Shown here: positions 59,709-64,000 of the stretch, piece after piece | How the letters are laid out: each line of letters opens with the position of its first letter | Position numbering within the stretch: the first letter of the stretch is position 1 | Assembly (NCBI RefSeq): GCF_048984525.1 | Contig: NZ_JBMGJC010000009.1 | Location: 113,088-177,087 of the forward strand | Source of the DNA: Syntrophopropionicum propionicicum_A | Lineage (GTDB): Bacteria; Bacillota; Desulfotomaculia; Desulfotomaculales; Pelotomaculaceae | Direction: 5' to 3' | DNA length: 64,000 nucleotides | Position numbers and translations under genes: made by a program | Notes under the pieces: model-generated | Told to the model about the DNA's origin: nothing | The model's input: the letters and a program-made list of their open reading frames with translations, nothing else | Database searches by the model: none

Positions 59709-60470
59709 TTATGCTCTTAAAACAACACTCCTATTGATTCCTGTGAGCCTCTCAATTTGTCTGATAGATATACTATGTAATCCTTTAAGCTCTTTTAAAT
59801 GACTATTCCTTTTTAATTTATCTAATTTTTGCAAATCAGTTGGATTCTGCACTTTGCACACCCTATTAATTACATTTCTTGCTTCTTCATCTGTTATTCG
59901 AAATTTGTCCTCAATATCCAAACATACATCATCATTCACTTCAATATTAAATTTGTGAAAACTATTTATTGCCCTTTCCCTATTAATATTAAACATCTCC
60001 AGTAGAAAATCCACATCAACAAATTCTGATTTTTTAACATAATCTTTGTAGCTACTCCACTTATATTGTTCAATATATTTTACCAACCTGGCTTTAAGCG
60101 GATTTTGATGAATATATCTTTGAACAATTAGAAAATATGAATCATTTTCCACCGGTTCACTTCTAAATCTATCTTGAAATAAGTTTCCTATTCTTTGGTA
60201 TTTCATGTTATACCAATAAACATAACTCCCGCATATTCTGCGCATAACTTGTTCTAGTGGTTCTATCCCGATCTTTAATAATAAATGCACATGATTACCC
60301 ATCAAGCAGTAAGCATAGATTTTATATCCACTTTCCTCTTTATATCGCTTAATTACTTGAATAAACTTCGCATAATCTTTTTCATCCTCGAATATTGTCT
60401 GTCTGTTGATCCCTCTCATAATTATATGATATATTCCACTTTCACTTTTCTTTCTTGCTTTTCTTGGCAT
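59709..60470 (-). CDS. REP-associated tyrosine transposase (RAYT, Y1_Tnp)
   Basis: A 253-residue HUH-family single-strand DNA transposase. It begins MPRKARKKSESGIYHIIMRG, has the metal-binding GNHVHLLL (His60, His62) and the catalytic-Tyr region SYFLIVQRYIHQNPLKARLV (Tyr near 119). A C-terminal helix-turn-helix-like segment ends SIRQIERLTGINRSVVLRA. RAYTs cut and join REP palindromes and are held responsible for their spread. Here both flanks carry the same REP variant (CCCCGTCCCC with TTGTTGACAC), and about 30 relatives are spread through the window. Its lower GC content than its neighbours suggests acquisition. Confidence 0.92.
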   Translation of the reverse strand: MPRKARKKSESGIYHIIMRGINRQTIFEDEKDYAKFIQVIKRYKEESGYKIYAYCLMGNHVHLLLKIGIEPLEQVMRRICGSYVYWYNMKYQRIGNLFQDRFRSEPVENDSYFLIVQRYIHQNPLKARLVKYIEQYKWSSYKDYVKKSEFVDVDFLLEMFNINRERAINSFHKFNIEVNDDVCLDIEDKFRITDEEARNVINRVCKVQNPTDLQKLDKLKRNSHLKELKGLHSISIRQIERLTGINRSVVLRA

Positions 60471-60508
60471 AAAAACACCTCCTTATTGCGTTGCTGTAAA
60501 TTGGAAGT

Positions 60509-60567
60509 GCTGTCAATAAACCTAACAATTTGAGAAGTGTGTCAACAACCCCGTCCCCTTGACACTT
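60509..60567. repeat. Extended REP-like element, RAYT-flanking variant (right side)
   Basis: A complete palindrome (60539-60565, GTGTCAACAACCCCGTCCCC then TTGACAC) is preceded by about 30 bp (CTGTCAATA...ACAATTTGAGAA) that recur beside the copy at 62261. The palindrome plus this upstream segment may be the full mobile unit. Confidence 0.88.
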
Positions 60568-60603
60568 CTTTGGCAAGGTCTCCAGGAAAATTACCTGGTG
60601 AAA

Positions 60604-60632
60604 ATGCCGCAAGCTTTTGCAGCTTGCGGCAT
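60604..60632 (-). terminator. Hairpin downstream of the secreted hydrolase gene
   Basis: ATGCCGCAAGC and GCTTGCGGCAT pair perfectly. TTTT follows on the minus strand and CTCTTTCTT on the plus strand. It lies 35 bp after the hydrolase stop. Confidence 0.65.
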
Positions 60633-60666
60633 CTCTTTCTTGCTGTCAGTTAACTTCTGTAAATTT

Positions 60667-62025
60667 TTAGTGGCTTTCTATCCAGTTGCAGATGGGTTCC
60701 CATACGAGTCCTTTCGCATTGTCCGCCCAAAACAGATCCGCGTGCCCGTAATCCAGGGCTGCTGCTTCGGGGGGATACACCTGGACTATTAGCGAGTTTT
60801 TATCGGCACTTCCCAGGAGTTCCAGAATATATGCCCCATATTGGCCAAATCCACCGGCCGCGCCAATATAATAAACCGGAATTTTTATATCCCCGAGATG
60901 GTCGTCATACGGGTTTTCAATATTTTCGCTCATTATTGCTTCACCGTCGATGATTTCGCCAAGACTTTGGAAATTCGGGGCAGCGAACGCATTGTCAATA
61001 ATATTACTCTGGGTTGCAAACTGCAGCCCAACCGGCAATTCATTTTCGTCAAAAGTACCCCCCAGGTAGTGATAGAATGGCACGGGTGGCTGCAGGGGCG
61101 CTTGATATGTCGCGTACGTAGCTGTCAAAACAAACTGTGCAGCCTGCATGTTTGTAAATCCGGGAATAACAGGCGACGGCCCTTCAGGAGCGCTTTGTGC
61201 CAGGGAGGCGATAATTTTCATATTCTTTGCCTCGTCGTCGTTATAGACACCTGAATCATACAGCGATTTGTATGCTTGATACCTGACCAGAGCAGCCTGT
61301 TTAAGGTCTCCCTGATCCGGGGAGAATTTGTAAACCATGTCCACCGGTATAATCCCTTTTAAGTCACGTTGCTTATCGGGCAGTTGGGATTCTTCATCCG
61401 CATAGGCATACAGGAACTGGGCGCCCCGGCTGTGGCCCAGCATAAATATCCTGCCGTCATCGCTGCCGGTAAGACCTCTTACTGTTCTGGCCAGTTTAAC
61501 GGCAAGTTTAATATCTTTTAAATGCAGGGCTGTATCCCAGTCCTCCATGAACGAAAAGTCCGTGGTTGTATCCGGCACAGAATTCCACCTCAAATCGATG
61601 CCCCAGACATCAATTCCTTGCTCCGCAAGATAAATACCAAATGACTGGTTTGCGGTAGAAGCCATGAAGGCGTTTGTGAAATTGCACGAATCACCATGGA
61701 GCAGCATCACGGCTCTTTTTGTCTTGATGGGAATCCCGGGGGACTTTTCTTCTACAACCCTGTGGATTCCGATTTTATCAAATTCGCCGTCCCCCACTTT
61801 TAGAATTAATGTGTACTCATAAATGTTGCCAACAAGTTGTTGTCTTTTGACTGAACCCAATTTGTCCGCGCTTACAAATTCCTGCAGCGAGCTGTCCACC
61901 GCTTCGGCGAATGTAATTTCACCGCCAGCCATTTGCTTCGCTGGCCCAGCCTGGGCAAGGCTGAGGCCAAAGACCATACAGGAAACAAGAACCAATACCG
62001 CCACAGCATAAATTCTTCTCTTCAT
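60667..62025 (-). CDS. Secreted alpha/beta hydrolase
   Basis: A 452-residue exported enzyme. The N-terminus RRIYAVAVLVLVSCMVFGLS ends in AQAG, a signal peptidase I-type site. The hydrolase core has VMLLHGDSCNFTN (oxyanion), GIYLAEQGIDVWGIDLRW, the nucleophile elbow MLGHSRGAQ (Ser near residue 196) and a late DYGHADLFW His. The layout recalls extracellular lipase/esterase-like proteins. ATG follows GGGGG with 7-nt spacing. Substrate unknown. It lies between two extended REP-like elements of the RAYT variant. Confidence 0.85.
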   Translation of the reverse strand: MKRRIYAVAVLVLVSCMVFGLSLAQAGPAKQMAGGEITFAEAVDSSLQEFVSADKLGSVKRQQLVGNIYEYTLILKVGDGEFDKIGIHRVVEEKSPGIPIKTKRAVMLLHGDSCNFTNAFMASTANQSFGIYLAEQGIDVWGIDLRWNSVPDTTTDFSFMEDWDTALHLKDIKLAVKLARTVRGLTGSDDGRIFMLGHSRGAQFLYAYADEESQLPDKQRDLKGIIPVDMVYKFSPDQGDLKQAALVRYQAYKSLYDSGVYNDDEAKNMKIIASLAQSAPEGPSPVIPGFTNMQAAQFVLTATYATYQAPLQPPVPFYHYLGGTFDENELPVGLQFATQSNIIDNAFAAPNFQSLGEIIDGEAIMSENIENPYDDHLGDIKIPVYYIGAAGGFGQYGAYILELLGSADKNSLIVQVYPPEAAALDYGHADLFWADNAKGLVWEPICNWIESH

Positions 62026-62230
62026 AGAACTACCCCCTCACCAATTTTTTAAACTGTTTCGTCAGTTATCCAGAAATTCCTCTCAAATATTCCATATTTT
62101 ATCAGACAAAAACCTGCATATTATGACATGGAGTGTTTCAGAGGGACTGGTTTATTACCAACCTGAGAAGTATAAAAGGATCCGTGTCGACCTTATGCCT
62201 ATATTTCTCAAAGAACTTTCATTCTTGTAG

Positions 62231-62303
62231 TACTGTCAGTACCCCGACAATTTGAAAAGTGTGTCAACAACCCCGTCCCCTTGACACGCTTCCCTTGACA
62301 CGC
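62231..62303. repeat. Extended REP-like element overlapping the 3' end of the MFS gene
   Basis: A complete GTGTCAACAACCCCGTCCCC...TTGACAC palindrome (62261-62287), preceded by the same roughly 30 bp as at 60509 (CTGTCAGTA...ACAATTTGAAAA) and followed by an extra TTGACACG half (to 62303). About 65 bp of it are within the MFS coding frame. Confidence 0.88.
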
Positions 62304-63477
62304 TTAACACTTTAAAAAACAAACCGCTAATTATAATTAAACTAAGGCCACAGCTTATCATCACACCGGCCAGTGAAAAATAATTGAGCGCAATCCCAAA
62401 TATCCCGAATGAAATCGGCAGAGAAACATCCGCAATGACAGCAGCGACGCTGAAAACCCTGCCGGCCAGATTATTGGGCACGTGTACCTGAAGGATGGAA
62501 CGCCAGTATACCGATGCAACCGCGACAGCTGTCCCGATAGCTATGTAGGGCGCGCTGATAATAATTCCGCCGCTTCTGGCAAGCCCTAGCAGGGTGAAAC
62601 AGATCCCGAATGTAATGATGGCGGCAAACAAAGGACTGGTGTTTACGCTTTTAAGTTTCCGATTTCCAATCAGCACAGCCCCCAGGATCAGGCCCGCGCC
62701 CATGGCGGTTTCAAAATAAGCCAGGTTGCGGATGCCATCTCCCGCGAGGCTTTTAGCCAGAAACGGCATGGCCACCGCCAGGCTGCCGTAGAAGACATGG
62801 ACAACACCGATGACTATAAGGATGACAAATACCAGCCTGCTGTTCGATATGAATTTAAAACCTTCTTTTAAATCCTCCAGCAGGCTGGCCTTATGTCCAG
62901 CCTGCAAGTCAGGCGCCAAAGAGATAAAGGACGCCAGCAGGGCGGCGGCAAGGTAAGACAGCCCGTTTATCGCGAACACCGGCCAGTAGCCAGCTAGGCC
63001 GACAAGCGCGGCCCCCAGGACCGGCCCCGCAACACTGGCCAGGCCGCCGATCATCTGACTCAGCGAATTAGCCCTCGGGATCTCGTTGCTTTCGACCAAT
63101 TGAGGTACTACAGCCATCACCGAGGGGTTATAAAAAGCGGAAGCCAGTGAAATAACAGCCGCGGCAATAAAAACATGCCAAACCTCCAGGAGGCCCATCG
63201 TGAGCAGTATAGTAACGACAATTACAGCCAAACCGCGGAATATATCCGACGCAACAATAATAGCTTTGCGGTTCCACCTGTCAATAAAGCCGCCCGCAAT
63301 CAACCCGAACAACAACTCCGGCAATACTGACACAACCATGAAAAAGCCCATCACGGCCGGTGAGTTCGTCCTCTCCAGCACCCACCAGGCCAGGGCAATG
63401 GCATAGAACTTATCCCCCAGCTGTGAAACCAGCTGCCCTGTCCATAAAAGAAAGTAGTCCTTGTTTATCCAAAACAT
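62236..63477 (-). CDS. MFS efflux transporter (macrolide-efflux-like) with a REP-encoded tail
   Basis: A 413-residue 12-helix transporter of the MFS_3/Mef-like group (FWINKDYFLLWTGQLVSQLGD start, RWNRKAIIVASDIFRGLAV as motif A region). Such proteins export macrolides or related drugs. The last roughly 20 residues (SVSREACQGDGVVDTLFKLS, then GY) are encoded by the REP-like element, which has replaced or extended the natural C-terminus. ATG 63477 has a distant GGAAGGGG. Upstream on the minus strand is a long leader with an extended -10 promoter, a MRLI mini-ORF and a terminator, typical of attenuation. Confidence 0.9.
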   Translation of the reverse strand: MFWINKDYFLLWTGQLVSQLGDKFYAIALAWWVLERTNSPAVMGFFMVVSVLPELLFGLIAGGFIDRWNRKAIIVASDIFRGLAVIVVTILLTMGLLEVWHVFIAAAVISLASAFYNPSVMAVVPQLVESNEIPRANSLSQMIGGLASVAGPVLGAALVGLAGYWPVFAINGLSYLAAALLASFISLAPDLQAGHKASLLEDLKEGFKFISNSRLVFVILIVIGVVHVFYGSLAVAMPFLAKSLAGDGIRNLAYFETAMGAGLILGAVLIGNRKLKSVNTSPLFAAIITFGICFTLLGLARSGGIIISAPYIAIGTAVAVASVYWRSILQVHVPNNLAGRVFSVAAVIADVSLPISFGIFGIALNYFSLAGVMISCGLSLIIISGLFFKVLSVSREACQGDGVVDTLFKLSGY

Positions 63478-63568
63478 AATTTAAATACACACCCCTTCCA
63501 TTAAACTTTCACTATCGCACCTGGGCTGAGATTGTTGTTTAAACCAGATCCGGCCACCTCTCTTTCCA

Positions 63569-63607
63569 TAAAAAATTAACCAAGGGAACCTACAAGGCTC
63601 CCCTGGT
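63569..63607 (-). terminator. Terminator inside the MFS leader (attenuator)
   Basis: On the minus strand AACCAGGGGAGCC pairs with GGTTCCCTTGGTT and runs into AATTTTTT. It lies about 90 bp upstream of the MFS start and downstream of its promoter, so it must be passed for the pump to be made. Confidence 0.75.
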
Positions 63608-63720
63608 TATAAAGGCAAAATTGGATTTAATTTTTACCTGAGTCCGCATGAGGGACAAAGGCATTCCTAGTACTATACTACTTTTAAACCTTTTTTCAAA
63701 CATTGATATGGGGCTGTTTT

Positions 63721-63735
63721 TTAGATTAATCTCAT
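63721..63735 (-). CDS. Candidate leader peptide MRLI
   Basis: ATG AGA TTA ATC TAA follows AGGG with 8-nt spacing and lies about 15 nt after the predicted transcription start. MRL is the minimal ribosome-arrest sequence known from macrolide-resistance leaders (ErmD-type). A four-codon ORF could occur by chance, so the call depends on its position between a promoter and a terminator of an efflux-type gene. Confidence 0.45.
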   Translation of the reverse strand: MRLI

Positions 63736-63755
63736 GTTACATGCCCTATAAATAA

Positions 63756-63764
63756 ATTATATCA
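63756..63764 (-). promoter_or_regulatory. Extended -10 promoter of the MFS gene
   Basis: TGATATAAT on the minus strand is a consensus extended -10. The -35 region is poor (GGACAA, 17 bp upstream). The resulting leader would be about 270 nt. Confidence 0.6.
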
Positions 63765-63880
63765 GCCTAAAGCATTATTTGTCCTGATTACTCAGTATAT
63801 CTTCCTGCACCATCCAAAGTGCTCGTTAGGACTGCTTACTTGTCAGGAAATTGCCGGAATTAATTTTCTTGTTAATCAGC

Positions 63881-63954
63881 ACCACCCCAAAATGGGGTGG
63901 TTTGAACCAGCCCTATAAGGGCTTATTACAGGCCAGCGCCTAAAAGACGCTGGC
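63881..63954. other. Three consecutive hairpins at the window edge, possible structured RNA
   Basis: ACCACCCCAAAATGGGGTGGT, AGCCCTATAAGGGCT, and GCCAGCG/CGCTGGC around CCTAAAAGA follow one another within 75 bp. No coding frame covers them. They lie upstream of the MFS promoter and may belong to the 3' end of a gene or an RNA beyond the window. Confidence 0.4.
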
Positions 63955-64000
63955 TTAAACTTCGTTCAAGCCATGTGCACTGATTACTTGGCAGAACCCT

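Noticed and set aside
59709..60470. IS200/IS605 insertion sequence
   Set aside because: The protein has the longer RAYT layout with a C-terminal extension, no tnpB is adjacent and the flanks are REP-like palindromes; IS end hairpins are not seen.
63881..63954. Integron attC-like site
   Set aside because: The hairpins lack paired RYYYAAC/GTTRRRY boxes and no integrase is seen.

Overview
The window looks like a chromosomal segment of an anaerobic, endospore-forming Clostridia-type Firmicute, perhaps Peptococcaceae or Desulfotomaculaceae. This is inference. It rests on a SpoIIP spore-engulfment hydrolase, strong AGGAGG-type ribosome binding sites with many TTG/GTG starts, the iron alcohol dehydrogenase and DUF3795/DUF3231 families, and about 50% GC. 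No rRNA, tRNA, CRISPR array or prophage was seen. The left edge cuts the 3' end of htpG.

Layout: 0-13 kb holds the htpG end, a CPBP protease, a large DUF2339 membrane protein, a PPM1-type methyltransferase, a TetR-MFP-RND efflux operon, an MBL-fold hydrolase and a GyrI-like protein. 13-17.3 kb is a decaying accessory region: two HNH endonucleases (one a probable phosphorothioate-DNA reader with an amber codon), a gene with two in-frame stops, and two broken pieces of family-39 mannosyltransferases around a PepSY-type membrane protein. 17.3-28.7 kb holds a DUF4153 protein, a MacAB-like ABC exporter, a histidine kinase/response regulator pair, an ECF sigma factor and two DUF3795 proteins. 28.7-40 kb holds a PfkB-like/AAA/RyR fusion, ArsC/Spx-like and YwbE proteins, a hydrolase, a zinc-ribbon/kinase locus, MBL and PPM1 enzymes, an iron alcohol dehydrogenase and an ABC-F protein with an attenuator-like leader. 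40-53 kb holds a HicB-like protein, lepB, paired DUF3231 genes, asnS, a methyltransferase, a diguanylate cyclase, spoIIP and a hydrolase/ABC-2 exporter operon. 53-64 kb holds a DUF4825 protein, a receiver protein, a TetR/PEP-synthase-like operon, a deacetylase/glycoside-hydrolase fusion, a RAYT transposase, a secreted hydrolase and an MFS pump with an attenuator-like leader.

Three signals run through the window. (1) About 30 palindromic REP-like elements, with arms GTGTCAAG/CTTGACAC around a GGGGACGGTTCT core, sit between genes. They occur singly, as tandem pairs, as a perfect 60-bp palindrome, and as four 87-bp two-palindrome units. One RAYT (REP-associated tyrosine transposase) gene is flanked by its own variant of the element, and another copy of that variant supplies the last codons of the MFS gene. 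(2) Three promoters carry four CTGAA-like pentamers at an exact 11-bp period, ending exactly 10 bp from a -10 hexamer. They lie before the response-regulator operon, the MacAB-like operon and the PepSY-type locus, and so define a small regulon. (3) Several genes have ATA where the start codon should be, or TAG/TGA where the reading frame continues. Each would be repaired by one A-to-G change on the coding strand.

Many genes point to drug or peptide export and resistance: RND, MacAB-like, ABC-2, MFS, ABC-F and a rifampin-phosphotransferase-like enzyme. Two of them have leaders typical of ribosome-mediated attenuation.
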